Source of the DNA: Bradyrhizobium hipponense
GTDB taxonomy: Bacteria > Pseudomonadota > Alphaproteobacteria > Rhizobiales > Xanthobacteraceae
Direction of reading: 5' to 3'
Length of the DNA stretch: 64,000 bases
Assembly: GCF_008123965.1 (NCBI RefSeq)
Contig: NZ_VSTH01000079.1
Span: 20,396 to 84,395, forward strand
Shown here: positions 35,293 through 43,710 of the stretch, in pieces
Position numbering within the stretch: the stretch's first letter is position 1
Layout of the letters: each line of letters opens with the position of its first letter
Notes under the pieces: model-generated
The model's database searches: none
Seen by the model: only the letters and a program-made list of their open reading frames with translations
What the model was told of the DNA's origin: nothing
Made by a program: the position numbers and the translations under genes

Positions 35293-36486
35293 TTGTCGGG
35301 CATTTTTGCCGCCGCATTCGTCCTGAGCGCGAGCGCTGCGCAGGCCCAGGACAAGCCGCCGCTGAAGATTGGCGGCATCCTCGACATGTCGAGCCTGTAT
35401 GCCGACATCACCGGCCCCGGCAGCGAGACCGCGGCCAAGATGGCGGTGGAGGATTTCGGCGGCGAGGTGCTGGGACGCAAGATCCAGGTGCTGGCGGCCG
35501 ACCATCTCAACAAGGCCGATCTGTCTGCCAACATCGCCCGCGACATGCTGGACAATCAAGGCGTCGAGATGATCTACGACGTCGCGGCGTCCGCGACCGC
35601 GCTTGCCGCCGGCGAGATTGCGAAAGCGCGCAACAAGATCGTCATCTTCAACGGCCCCGGCTCGATCCGCCTCACCAACGAGGCCTGCGGTCCCTACACC
35701 GTGCACTACGTGTTCGACACGTTCGGGCAGGCCAACGTGACCGGCCTTGCGGCCGTGAAGTCGGGCCTCGACAGCTGGTTCTTCCTCACTGCCGACTACG
35801 CCTTTGGCCAGGATCTTGAGAAGGACACCAGCAATGTCGTCATCGAGACCGGCGGCAAGGTGTTGGGCAATGTCCGCCACCCCCTCAACACGTCGGATTT
35901 TTCGTCGTTCCTGCTGCAGGCCCAGGCGTCGAAAGCCAAGGTGATCGGGCTGGCGAATGCCGGCGGCGATACCGTCAACGCCATCAAGCAGGCAGCCGAG
36001 TTCGGCATCACCAAGGGCGGCCAGAAAATCTCGCCGCTGCTTGCCTTCGTCACCGATATCGATTCGATCGGCCTGGAGACGGCGCAGGGCCTGCTGCTGG
36101 CGGAGGCCTTCTACTGGGACCTCAATGATGACACACGCGCATTCTCGAAGCGCTTCACCGAGCGCATGAAGCGGCCGCCGACCTCGGCGCAGGCCGGCGT
36201 CTACTCCTCCGTGACGCATTACCTCAAGGCCGTGAAGGCGGCAGGCACGACCGATTCGGCTGCGGTGATGAAGCTGATGAAGGAGACGCCGATCAACGAC
36301 TTCTTCGCGAAGAACGGCAAGATCCGCGAAGACGGCCGCATGCTGCACGACATGTATCTGTTCGAGGTGAAGAAGCCGTCGGAGTCCAAAGGCCGCTGGG
36401 ACGATTACAAGCTGCTCGCTACCGTGCCCGGCAACGAGGCGTTCCAGTCACTGGAGCAGTCGCGCTGCCCGCTGGTGAAGAAGTGA
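35263..36486 (+). CDS. ABC transporter substrate-binding protein (Liv type), likely aromatic acid uptake
   Basis: A 407-residue Peripla_BP_6-type SBP with a signal peptide ending near SASAAQA. It is paralogous to the SBP at 823: shared blocks include VIGLANAGGDT, AAEFGI and the EAFYWD-NDDTRAF segment. No permease or ATPase gene is adjacent; the SBP-less LivHMGF operon at 16641-19980 is a natural partner. Its place just beyond the box genes and next to acyl-CoA enzymes supports an aromatic-acid ligand (inference). The start lies in an 18-bp tandem duplication, leaving two usable ATGs. Confidence 0.9.
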   Translation: MKRINSMKRILSGIFAAAFVLSASAAQAQDKPPLKIGGILDMSSLYADITGPGSETAAKMAVEDFGGEVLGRKIQVLAADHLNKADLSANIARDMLDNQGVEMIYDVAASATALAAGEIAKARNKIVIFNGPGSIRLTNEACGPYTVHYVFDTFGQANVTGLAAVKSGLDSWFFLTADYAFGQDLEKDTSNVVIETGGKVLGNVRHPLNTSDFSSFLLQAQASKAKVIGLANAGGDTVNAIKQAAEFGITKGGQKISPLLAFVTDIDSIGLETAQGLLLAEAFYWDLNDDTRAFSKRFTERMKRPPTSAQAGVYSSVTHYLKAVKAAGTTDSAAVMKLMKETPINDFFAKNGKIREDGRMLHDMYLFEVKKPSESKGRWDDYKLLATVPGNEAFQSLEQSRCPLVKK

Positions 36487-36505
36487 CGGCGTGACGCAAT
36501 CACGC

Positions 36506-36573
36506 CGTCATTGCGAATCCAGACTGTCTCCGCGGATACATTCCTGGATTGCTTCGCTTCGCTCGCAATGACG
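36506..36573. repeat. Dispersed repeat, family B (short copy)
   Basis: CGTCATTGCGAATCCAG at the left end and CTGGATTGCTTCGCTTCGC to GCAATGACG at the right. It lies in the gap between the SBP and enoyl-CoA hydratase genes on the same strand, shorter than the copies at 5149 and 35018. Confidence 0.78.
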
Positions 36574-36617
36574 AGCGTGGTGACAGCTCGGCAGAATAAC
36601 AACAAGGGAGACCTGCG

Positions 36618-37409
36618 ATGAGCAACGACATGGTTCTGCAGAAGCTCGAAGGCGGGCTGCTCACCATCACCATGAACCGGCCTGAGCGCAAGAATGCGCT
36701 CAACCCGGACATGGTGCGCGCGCTGGTCGAGGCGGCGCGGCGCGCGGCTGACGATCCGGAGGTGCGTGCGGTACTCTTCAAGGGCGCCGGCGGCTCCTTC
36801 TGCGTCGGCGGCGACGTCAAGTCGATGGCGGAGGGCCGCGCGCCTCTGCCATTCGAGACCAAGCTTGCCAATTTGCGCCGTGGCATGGAGGTCTCGCGCA
36901 TCCTGCACCAGATGCCCAAGCCGGTGGTGGCGCAGCTCGATGGCGCCGCGGCGGGCGCCGGTCTGTCGATGGCGCTATCCTGCGACCTGCGCATCGCATC
37001 CGAATCCTGCAAGATCACGACGGCCTTCGCAAAAGTCGGATTCTCCGGCGACTTTGGCGGCACCTATTTCCTGACCCAGCTGCTCGGCAGCGCGCGGGCG
37101 CGCGAACTCTATCTGATGTCGCCGGTGCTTACCGCGAAGGAGGCGCATGCGATCGGCATGGTGACCAGGGTCGTTCCGGATACCGAGATCGACGCGGCCG
37201 CGCACGAACTGGCGCTGTCGCTGGCGCGGGGCCCTTCGATCGCGCTCGGCTTCATCAAGCGCAACATCAACAATGCCGAGCATCTGGCGCTGGAGGATTG
37301 CTTCGACGGCGAGGCGATCCACCACACCCGCTGCGGCGACACCGAGGACCACAAGGAGGCCGCAAAAGCCTTCGTCGAAAAACGCAAGCCGGCCTTCAAG
37401 GGCGCATGA
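36618..37409 (+). CDS. Enoyl-CoA hydratase/isomerase family protein
   Basis: A 263-residue crotonase-fold enzyme. The first oxyanion segment is GSFCVGGDVKSM and the second is LDGAAAGAGLSMALSCDLRIA. At the second catalytic position (KVGFSGDFGGTYFL) the residues are not the classical Glu pair, so it may be an isomerase or hydrolase rather than a hydratase. AGGGAGA precedes the ATG. Its stop overlaps the start of a VOC-like gene (ATGA), so the two products are made together. Confidence 0.9.
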   Translation: MSNDMVLQKLEGGLLTITMNRPERKNALNPDMVRALVEAARRAADDPEVRAVLFKGAGGSFCVGGDVKSMAEGRAPLPFETKLANLRRGMEVSRILHQMPKPVVAQLDGAAAGAGLSMALSCDLRIASESCKITTAFAKVGFSGDFGGTYFLTQLLGSARARELYLMSPVLTAKEAHAIGMVTRVVPDTEIDAAAHELALSLARGPSIALGFIKRNINNAEHLALEDCFDGEAIHHTRCGDTEDHKEAAKAFVEKRKPAFKGA

Positions 37410-38176
37410 CGATGGCGCCCTATATGCGGCTGCGGCAGATCTGCCTGGTCGCGCCTCAGCTCGAGCCGGTGATCTCGGACATCGCCAGAATCATGGGCCT
37501 CGCCGTCTGTTATCGCGACGGCAATGTCGCCAAATACGGCCTGGAGAACGCGCTGCTGCCGGTCGACACGATTTTGCTGGAGGTGGTGGCGCCGTTCCAG
37601 GACGGCACCGCGGCCGGCCGCTTCATCGAGAAGACCGGCGGCCGCGGCGGCTATATGGCGATCTTCTGCTGCAACGATCCGGACGAGCGCGGCCGCAATG
37701 CCAATGCGCTGGGCGTGCGCACCGCCAACCTCATCGACCATGCGCCCTATCACGGCGTGCAGCTGCACCCCCGCGACTGCCGCGCTGCCTTCATCGAGTT
37801 CAACCACACCGATGGCAGCGACGACATTCTCGGCCCGTATCCGCCGGCGGGGCCGGACTGGCAAAAGTTCATTCGCAAGGATGTGACGCAGGCGCTGACC
37901 GGCGTGGAGATGCAGAGCCCGGACCCGACAGGGCTGGCGGAGCATTGGGGGAGGATCATTGGCGTTGTGCCCACCGTAGCGGCCGGTGGTGAGGCCGAGC
38001 TGAAGCTGCCCAATGCGGTTTTTCGCTTTGTGAAGGGTGGCAGCGAAATCATGAGCGCGCTGGAGTTTCGGGTCGCCGATGTGACGAGCGTGCGGCATGC
38101 GGCGAAGGCGAGGGGATATGCGGTTGCGGGCAACGAGTTCCTGCTGGGCGGGGTGACGTTCCGCATTGGGGCGTAA
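37406..38176 (+). CDS. VOC-superfamily (glyoxalase/dioxygenase-like) protein
   Basis: A 256-residue protein with two glyoxalase-like halves. The first begins LRQICLVAPQLEPVISDIAR and contains GGYMAIFCCNDP; the second carries FIEFNHTDG and AEHWGRIIGVVP. It is translationally coupled to the upstream enoyl-CoA hydratase through a 4-bp overlap. Metal ligands cannot be assigned with confidence. Possible roles include epimerisation or lyase action on an acyl-CoA intermediate. Confidence 0.8.
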   Translation: MTMAPYMRLRQICLVAPQLEPVISDIARIMGLAVCYRDGNVAKYGLENALLPVDTILLEVVAPFQDGTAAGRFIEKTGGRGGYMAIFCCNDPDERGRNANALGVRTANLIDHAPYHGVQLHPRDCRAAFIEFNHTDGSDDILGPYPPAGPDWQKFIRKDVTQALTGVEMQSPDPTGLAEHWGRIIGVVPTVAAGGEAELKLPNAVFRFVKGGSEIMSALEFRVADVTSVRHAAKARGYAVAGNEFLLGGVTFRIGA

Positions 38177-38211
38177 CGATCGTTGATGCCCTGCTGATGG
38201 GCGCGGTTAAA

Positions 38212-38369
38212 CCCTCTCCCCTTGTGGGCCCCCTTGTGGGAGAGGGTGGCTGCGCGAAGCGCAGCCGGGTGAGGGGTCTCTCTCCGCGCATGAACTGCTT
38301 CAGTAGAGCATGCGGAGGCAACCCCTCATCCGGCGCTTCGCGCCACCTTCTCCCACAAGGGGAGAAGGA
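38212..38369. repeat. Dispersed palindromic repeat, family A
   Basis: ACCCTCTCCCCTTGTGGG at the left and CTTCTCCCACAAGGGGAGAA at the right, with GCAGCCGGGTGAGGGG inside. It lies between the convergent VOC-like and enoyl-CoA hydratase genes. It is nearly the same as the copy at 14021. Confidence 0.82.
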
Positions 38370-38378
38370 AGAACGGAG

Positions 38379-39197
38379 TCACCGCCCCCTGAAATTCGCG
38401 GCGCGCCGCTCTTCCGTGGCCTTCACGCCTTCCTTGAAATCCTCCGTCGCGCGCAGCCGGGTCTGTTCCTCGAGCTCGTGATTGGTTGCGGCCATGACGC
38501 GGTCGGCCAGACCCGCTCGCATCGTGGCGCGGGTCGAGACGAGGCCGAGCGGGGAGCATTCGGCGATCTCGCCGGCGAGCTTCAGTGCGGCCGCCTTCAC
38601 CTGGTCCTGCGGCACCAGCTCGTTGGCAAGGCCCCATTTATAAGCTTCCTCGCCGGTGACGCGGCGGCTGGTGTAGAACATCAGCTCGGCGTTGTTCTTG
38701 CCGATCAGCTCAGGCAGCGTCACGGTCAGGCCGAAGCCGGGGTGGAAACCGAGCTTGGTGAAGTTGGCGGAGAAGCGCGCTTCGGGGCAGGTGACGCGGA
38801 AATCCGCCGACACTGCAAGGCCCAATCCGCCGCCGATGGCGGCGCCCTGCACGGCGGCGACGATCGGCTTCTTGGCGCGGAAGATGCGCACGGCCTGGAT
38901 GTAGAGATGGTTGATCGGGCCGAGGCTGTCGGCCGGATCGCCCTTTGCCGTCTTCTCGGCCTCGCGCGCCTCCTGCGCCTGCCGCGCCGGATCGCCGAAG
39001 TTGGCGCCGGCGCAGAACGCCTTGCCCTGCGCCGAAAGCACCGAGGCGCGGATCTCGATGTCGCGATCGAACTCGTCGAGCGCGTCCGCGATCTGGTTGA
39101 TCAGCGAGATGTCGAAGAAGTTGAGCGGGGGCCTGCGGATCTCGATGGTGCCGACATGCCCGACCTTCTCGACGCCGATATCTTTATAGGTACTCAT
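38379..39197 (-). CDS. Enoyl-CoA hydratase/isomerase family protein
   Basis: A 272-residue crotonase-fold protein. The oxyanion motifs are KAFCAGANFGD and VQGAAIGGGLGLAVSADFRV. In the active-site helix, KLGFHPGFGLTVTLPEL replaces the usual G-x-x-P-x-x-G-x-x-x-x-L pattern only slightly. GAGGATCATC precedes the ATG at 39197. It ends a minus-strand set with two acyl-CoA dehydrogenase subunits 17 bp upstream, consistent with sequential dehydrogenation and hydration of one acyl-CoA. Confidence 0.92.
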   Translation of the reverse strand: MSTYKDIGVEKVGHVGTIEIRRPPLNFFDISLINQIADALDEFDRDIEIRASVLSAQGKAFCAGANFGDPARQAQEAREAEKTAKGDPADSLGPINHLYIQAVRIFRAKKPIVAAVQGAAIGGGLGLAVSADFRVTCPEARFSANFTKLGFHPGFGLTVTLPELIGKNNAELMFYTSRRVTGEEAYKWGLANELVPQDQVKAAALKLAGEIAECSPLGLVSTRATMRAGLADRVMAATNHELEEQTRLRATEDFKEGVKATEERRAANFRGR

Positions 39198-39214
39198 GAT
39201 GATCCTCGATTGAA

Positions 39215-40375
39215 TTAGCGCAAACCAAGCCCGCGGGCGATGATGCCGCGCAGAACTTCAGTTGTGCCGCCCTGGATGGTGAGTTTCGGCGCGGTCTTGA
39301 TGGCAAAGTCGAGCTGCCGCTCCAGCGTCTCGCGGTTGGTCGCGGTCTCTTCGACGAAGGCGGCGAGATCGCGCACGCGGTGCGGCAATTGCTGCTCCCA
39401 GACCGTGCCGATGTCCTTGACGATGGAGGCCTCCACCACCGGCTCCTTGCCAGCCTGCAGCATGCCGGCGACCGAGACCGACATGCGCCGCATGGTGTGG
39501 AGCTGCGCCACCAGGCGGCCAATGCCCTCGGCGCTGCGCGTATCCGGATTGGAACCGACCGCGCGCACGAGCTCGGTCAGCACGTAATAGGTCTCCAGAA
39601 AGCGCTCCGGACCCGAGCGCTCGTAGGCAAGCTCGCTCGTCGCCTGCTTCCAGGCACCGTCGACCTCGCCGAGTACGTGATCGTCGGGTACGAAGAAATC
39701 GGTGAAGACAACCTCGTTGAACTCGTACTGGCCGGTGATCTGGCGGATCGGGTTCACTTGAATACCCGGCTGCTTCATCTTGACCAGGAACTGGGTCAGG
39801 CCGTGGCGGCGGTTTTCCTTCGTTGGCTGCGACGTGCGGAAAATCGCGATCATGTAATCGGCGATATGCGCCGACGACGTCCAGATCTTGGTGCCGTTGA
39901 TGAGATAGCCGCCGTCGGTCTTGGTCGCGCGCGTCTTCGCGGCGAACAGGTCGGAGCCCGAGTTCGGCTCGCTCATGCCGATGGCAAAGCAGATTTCGCC
40001 GCGGCAGATGCGCGGCAGAATGTCCATCTTGATGTGCTCGGGGGCGTATTTCAAAAGCACCGGCCCGCTCTGGCGGTCGGCGACGAAGAAGCGCCGCGTC
40101 GGCGCATTGGCCACGCGCATCTCCTCGGTCACCACATAGCGTTCGAGGAAGGAGCGCTCCTGGCCGCCATATTTTTTCGGCCAAGTCATGCCGAGCCAGC
40201 CCTTGGCGCCGACCCGGCGGGAAAATTCCGGCGCGTCGGTGTCTTCGCGGTTGGGCTTGTGCGGATCGAAGGTGCCGGCGGCGATTTCGTCGGCGAGAAA
40301 GGCGCGCACTTCCTTGCGCAATTGCTCGCATTCTTCGGGCAGGCGGATCGGATCGAAACGGAGGGCAGCGGTCAT
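39215..40375 (-). CDS. Acyl-CoA dehydrogenase, catalytic-type subunit
   Basis: A 386-residue FAD-dependent dehydrogenase. The FAD/substrate motif CFAIGMSEPNSGSDL is intact, WTSSAHIADYMI follows, and the C-terminal block TIQGGTTEVLRGIIARGLGLR is standard. The N-terminal half includes GWLGMTWPKKYGGQ. It lies 18 bp downstream of a shorter, degenerate dehydrogenase-like gene. The two resemble paired heteromeric acyl-CoA dehydrogenases such as PimC/PimD or actinobacterial FadE pairs. Confidence 0.92.
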   Translation of the reverse strand: MTAALRFDPIRLPEECEQLRKEVRAFLADEIAAGTFDPHKPNREDTDAPEFSRRVGAKGWLGMTWPKKYGGQERSFLERYVVTEEMRVANAPTRRFFVADRQSGPVLLKYAPEHIKMDILPRICRGEICFAIGMSEPNSGSDLFAAKTRATKTDGGYLINGTKIWTSSAHIADYMIAIFRTSQPTKENRRHGLTQFLVKMKQPGIQVNPIRQITGQYEFNEVVFTDFFVPDDHVLGEVDGAWKQATSELAYERSGPERFLETYYVLTELVRAVGSNPDTRSAEGIGRLVAQLHTMRRMSVSVAGMLQAGKEPVVEASIVKDIGTVWEQQLPHRVRDLAAFVEETATNRETLERQLDFAIKTAPKLTIQGGTTEVLRGIIARGLGLR

Positions 40376-40393
40376 TGGTCTGTCGTTCCCTGA

Positions 40394-41458
40394 TCAGCGC
40401 GACGCGACGAGCGGCCACAATTCGTCGGCGCCGCGATTGGCAACCAGCTTACCGAGCTCGACGGCCCAGTGGCTCTCCGAGCCGAAATCGTCGCGCCAGG
40501 CCAGCGCCCGCAGCGAATAGCGGTGCAGAATATGCTCCATGGTGAAGCCGATCGCGCCGTGCACCTGATGCGCGATGGCGCCGCCTTTTTCCGCAGCTTC
40601 CGCGCAGCGGATTTTTGCCGAGGCAGCTTCGAGGTAGACTTCGTCGTCGAAGGACTTTGCGCTGGCGATCGCATCGGCGGCCGAGGTCGCGGCCGCCAGC
40701 GCTGCGGCGGATTCGCCGGCAAGGCGCGCGAGGTTGTGCTGCACCGCCTGGAATTTCGAGATCTTCTTCTCGAAGGCGACGCGCTCGTTGGAATAGCGCA
40801 CGGAGATGTCGAGCATTGCTTCCAGCGCACCCGCGATCTGAAGGCTGCGCGCGACGCCGCCCATCAGCATCAAGGTGGTCTTGTCAAAGCGCTTCGGGGC
40901 GGACTTGATGGCGACGGGCTGCACCTTGTCGAGCGTGACGGTGTCGCTGTGATCGTAGCCGACATTGAGCCCGGGTTCGATCCGCGCCCTTGTTGCGTCG
41001 ACCAGTGCGATCGAGACGCCGTCCTTGCCATGCGCCAGCACCGCAAAATGCTTCGCCGCTTTAGCAAACGGCACGCCGCGGGCGCGGCCCGAGAGTGCGT
41101 CGTCGGCGTCGAGCGTTATGCGATCCTTCGGGCTCGCCGGCAGCACCGTCATCTCGCCCTCCGGCGAAGCGATCTTCGCCTGCGCCAGCAGCCAGCCCGC
41201 GAGCATGGTCTCGGCCAGCGGGACTGCGACCGCAAAGCGGCCGGCGGCATTCAGCAGGGCAAAACCGTCGGCAAGGCTCGCGCCGGAGCCGCCGAGATCG
41301 TCAGGCACCCAGGACAGCGGCAGGCCGGCCTCGCTCAGCGCCTGCCACAGCGGCGCCTGCCACGAATCGTTCTTGTCGTTGTTGATTTCTTGCGGATCGG
41401 CGAGATCGGCGAAGATTTTTTCCGCGGTCTCGACGACGATATTGTCACTCTCCGCCAC
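40394..41458 (-). CDS. Acyl-CoA dehydrogenase-like partner subunit
   Basis: A 354-residue protein with the C-terminal acyl-CoA dehydrogenase helical domain (VRYSNERVAFEKKISKFQAV, HQVHGAIGFTMEHILHRYSL). The middle domain lacks the M-x-E-P-x-x-G-S-D flavin motif; that region reads TVLPASPKDRITLDADDA. This suggests a partner subunit that forms the FAD site only with the 39215 product. I start at the GTG at 41458, preceded by GGGGA; the upstream open frame, to 41605, is not family-like. Confidence 0.88.
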   Translation of the reverse strand: MAESDNIVVETAEKIFADLADPQEINNDKNDSWQAPLWQALSEAGLPLSWVPDDLGGSGASLADGFALLNAAGRFAVAVPLAETMLAGWLLAQAKIASPEGEMTVLPASPKDRITLDADDALSGRARGVPFAKAAKHFAVLAHGKDGVSIALVDATRARIEPGLNVGYDHSDTVTLDKVQPVAIKSAPKRFDKTTLMLMGGVARSLQIAGALEAMLDISVRYSNERVAFEKKISKFQAVQHNLARLAGESAAALAAATSAADAIASAKSFDDEVYLEAASAKIRCAEAAEKGGAIAHQVHGAIGFTMEHILHRYSLRALAWRDDFGSESHWAVELGKLVANRGADELWPLVASR

Positions 41459-41616
41459 AGCGTTCCCCGTGTTTTGCCATTGGCGCATCCGGTCCGTTGG
41501 GTCGGCGCGCGGTCTCTTCTTGCGCCCGATGATCGGAAAAAGCCATGGTCCTGACAAGCGTTGATCGCAGGTCCATCTGCGGCGCCGGCATGGGCGAAGG
41601 ACCATTCACTACTAAT

Positions 41617-41629
41617 TCCGCTTAGCGGA
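41617..41629. promoter_or_regulatory. Palindrome in divergent acyl-CoA dehydrogenase/SDR promoter
   Basis: TCCGCTTAGCGGA, a perfect 13-bp dyad in the 245-bp gap between two divergent genes and next to an AT-rich stretch. A regulator binding site is plausible; no regulator gene is adjacent. Confidence 0.4.
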
Positions 41630-41703
41630 GTTTGCTCGATTTGCAGGGCGCGGCAAACTCGCTAAACAAGGCGGCGAAACTCAACAATGGGAAGGAAATC
41701 CGG

Positions 41704-42489
41704 ATGGCAAAGGACGGCTTGTGCGCAATCGTAACGGGGTCCGCATCCGGGCTGGGCGCGGCGACCGCGGAAATTCTCGCGCGGAGCGGGGCGCGGCTCG
41801 TCATCAACTATTCCTCGAGCCAGAAGGAGGCCGAGGCCACCGCTGAGGCCTGCCGCAAGGCGGGCGCCGCGGAAGTCCTGGTCGCGCAGGGTGACGTCTC
41901 GCGCGACGAGGACTGCCGCAAGATCGTGGCTGCCGCCGCGCCCTGGGGTCGGCTCGACATTCTCGTCAACAATGCCGGCACCACCAAGCACGTCGCCCAC
42001 GCCGACCTCGACGGATTGTCGGCGGAAGATTTTCAGCGATTGTACGGCGTCAACACCATCGGCCCGTTCCAGATGGTGCGCGCCGCGCGCAGCCTGCTGG
42101 AGGCCGGTGCAAAGGCGTCGGGGCGGCCGTCAGCGGTGGTGAATGTGTCGTCGGTTGCCGGCATCAGCGGCATCGGTTCGTCGATCGCGTATGCGGCGAG
42201 CAAGGGCGCGCTCAACACCATGACGCTGTCGCTGTCGCGTGCGCTGGCGCCGCTGATCCGCGTCAACACGGTGTGCCCTGGCTATATCGACACGCCCTGG
42301 TTCACCAAGGGCCGCGGCGAGGCCGGTGCAAAGCAGGTGCGCGACAGCGTGGTCGCGAAGGTGCCGCTCAAGGTCGCATCGACCGCCGACGATATCGCGC
42401 AGCTCGTCTGCTTCCTGGCGATGCCGGCCTCCAGCAACATGACCGGCGAGGTCGTGCGGATGGACGCCGGGATGCATTTGATTACGTGA
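41704..42489 (+). CDS. Short-chain dehydrogenase/reductase (3-oxoacyl-type)
   Basis: A 261-residue SDR. The cofactor motif is VTGSASGLGAA (T-G-x-x-x-G-x-G), then NNAGTT, the catalytic Ser in VVNVSSVAGISG, and Y-x-x-x-K in YAASKGAL. The ending MTGEVVRMDAGMHL is typical. GGGAAGGAAA precedes the ATG at 41704. It is divergent from the acyl-CoA dehydrogenase pair and probably oxidises a hydroxyacyl-CoA in the same route (inference). Confidence 0.92.
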   Translation: MAKDGLCAIVTGSASGLGAATAEILARSGARLVINYSSSQKEAEATAEACRKAGAAEVLVAQGDVSRDEDCRKIVAAAAPWGRLDILVNNAGTTKHVAHADLDGLSAEDFQRLYGVNTIGPFQMVRAARSLLEAGAKASGRPSAVVNVSSVAGISGIGSSIAYAASKGALNTMTLSLSRALAPLIRVNTVCPGYIDTPWFTKGRGEAGAKQVRDSVVAKVPLKVASTADDIAQLVCFLAMPASSNMTGEVVRMDAGMHLIT

Positions 42490-42520
42490 GATAGCGCTCC
42501 GCTAGCGCGTCAAACACAAC

Positions 42521-42643
42521 CGTCGTCCCGGCGAAGGCCGGGACCCATAATCACTGGCCGTAATTGTAGTGCGAAGTCGGCAATTGCCAATCTTCGCCAA
42601 ACCAAATTCGGTGGCTATGGATCCCGGCCTTCGCCGGGACGAC
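42521..42643. repeat. Dispersed inverted repeat, family C
   Basis: CGTCGTCCCGGCGAAGGCC and GGCCTTCGCCGGGACGAC form long perfect arms, with GGGACCCATAA and CTATGGATCCC as inner arms. It lies between two convergent genes (SDR and a small membrane protein). Compare 20025, which has the same plan. Confidence 0.85.
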
Positions 42644-42684
42644 ACCGAATTTGTCGATGGGCCGCACCGCAATGCGACTGTGGG

Positions 42685-42957
42685 CTACCCCTTGATCACG
42701 CCGCTCGCGACCAGCCGGTGCCAGATGAACAGCACCACCACGGCGCCGATGGTGGCCATGATGAACCCCGCGCCCTGGTCGGGGCTGTAGTGGCCGATGG
42801 CCTGGCCGACGAAGGTCGCGAGAAATGCGCCGACGATGCCGAGGATGGTGGTGAGAATGAAGCCGCTCGGGTTGTTCGGTCCCGGCGCCAGCCAGCGCGC
42901 GATGAGGCCGGCGACGAAGCCGACGACGATGATCCACAACAGGCCGCCCATGCTCAT
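42685..42957 (-). CDS. GlsB/YeaQ/YmgE-family small membrane protein
   Basis: A 90-residue protein with three hydrophobic helices (LLWIIVVGFVAGLIAR, FILTTILGIVGAFLATF, FIMATIGAVVVLFIW). The motif ARWLAPGPNNPSGF is that of the transglycosylase-associated/YeaQ family, linked to stress responses. GAGGGGAGC precedes the ATG. The protein is inner-membrane and its biochemical role is unknown. Confidence 0.9.
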   Translation of the reverse strand: MSMGGLLWIIVVGFVAGLIARWLAPGPNNPSGFILTTILGIVGAFLATFVGQAIGHYSPDQGAGFIMATIGAVVVLFIWHRLVASGVIKG

Positions 42958-42984
42958 GTCAGTGCTCCCCTCGTTTGACTAAAA

Positions 42985-43566
42985 TCAGACTCTGCCCGAG
43001 ATCTCTTGCTCGGTCGGCAGCCGTCCGTCCGGCGTCAGATGGTCGATCACCTGCGGCAGATACTGGCTGAGGCCGGAGAGCAGTTCGTCGCGCGACAGGC
43101 CGCTCTGGGCTGACAGGCTCTCGATCTGGTCGGCGCCGAGCGCGTTGGCGAGATCGCCGGGCGCGATCTCCTTGTTCTGGCCTTTGCCGACCCAGGTATT
43201 CGCGGTCTCGCCGTGACCGCTCTGCTGGAGCTGGTTGAGGAGATCGCCGAGCCCGCCGCTCAGCACGCTGCCGGCCGCGCCGCCTGCGAGCAGGCCGCCG
43301 AGGCCACCCTTCAACAGGTCACTAAGACCGCCGCCAGCGCCCGCATTCACCGGCGGGGGGAGGTGCGTCGGTGTCGGTGCCGGGGACGGCTGCGGCGCGC
43401 TGCCGGATTGGTTGCCGCTCAAATGCTTGAATGCCTTCCAGGCGAGCAGGCCGAGGATCGCCATGGTCATGGGCGACATGCCGCCGCTGGATGAGGATTG
43501 CGAACTCGGTGCGCTTGGGCCGCGTGGGCCGTTCTGCATGCCGTTGAGGACGTCGAGCAAACCCAT
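42985..43566 (-). CDS. YidB-family (DUF937) protein
   Basis: A 193-residue protein. The start MGLLDVLNGM has AGGAGAA upstream. A low-complexity Ser/Pro linker and a Gly-rich block (GGLGGLLAGGAAGSVLSGGL) lead to the family core, WVGKGQNKEIAPGDLANALG, and the ending LPQVIDHLTPDGRLP. YidB-like proteins are common and poorly understood. It lies 27 bp upstream of the YeaQ-like gene on the same strand. Confidence 0.88.
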   Translation of the reverse strand: MGLLDVLNGMQNGPRGPSAPSSQSSSSGGMSPMTMAILGLLAWKAFKHLSGNQSGSAPQPSPAPTPTHLPPPVNAGAGGGLSDLLKGGLGGLLAGGAAGSVLSGGLGDLLNQLQQSGHGETANTWVGKGQNKEIAPGDLANALGADQIESLSAQSGLSRDELLSGLSQYLPQVIDHLTPDGRLPTEQEISGRV

Positions 43567-43710
43567 GTCGTTCTCCTGCCGGTAACAGCCCCGTTCAAAA
43601 ACATATGAGGCTCTCATGACGGTTACAAGGCGATTGCGCCGCAGCTGCGGGAATGGGCAGCGGCGGTTTGCTCTGCTATCGAGGGCGGGTCATTTTGGGA
43701 GCGTAGCCAG

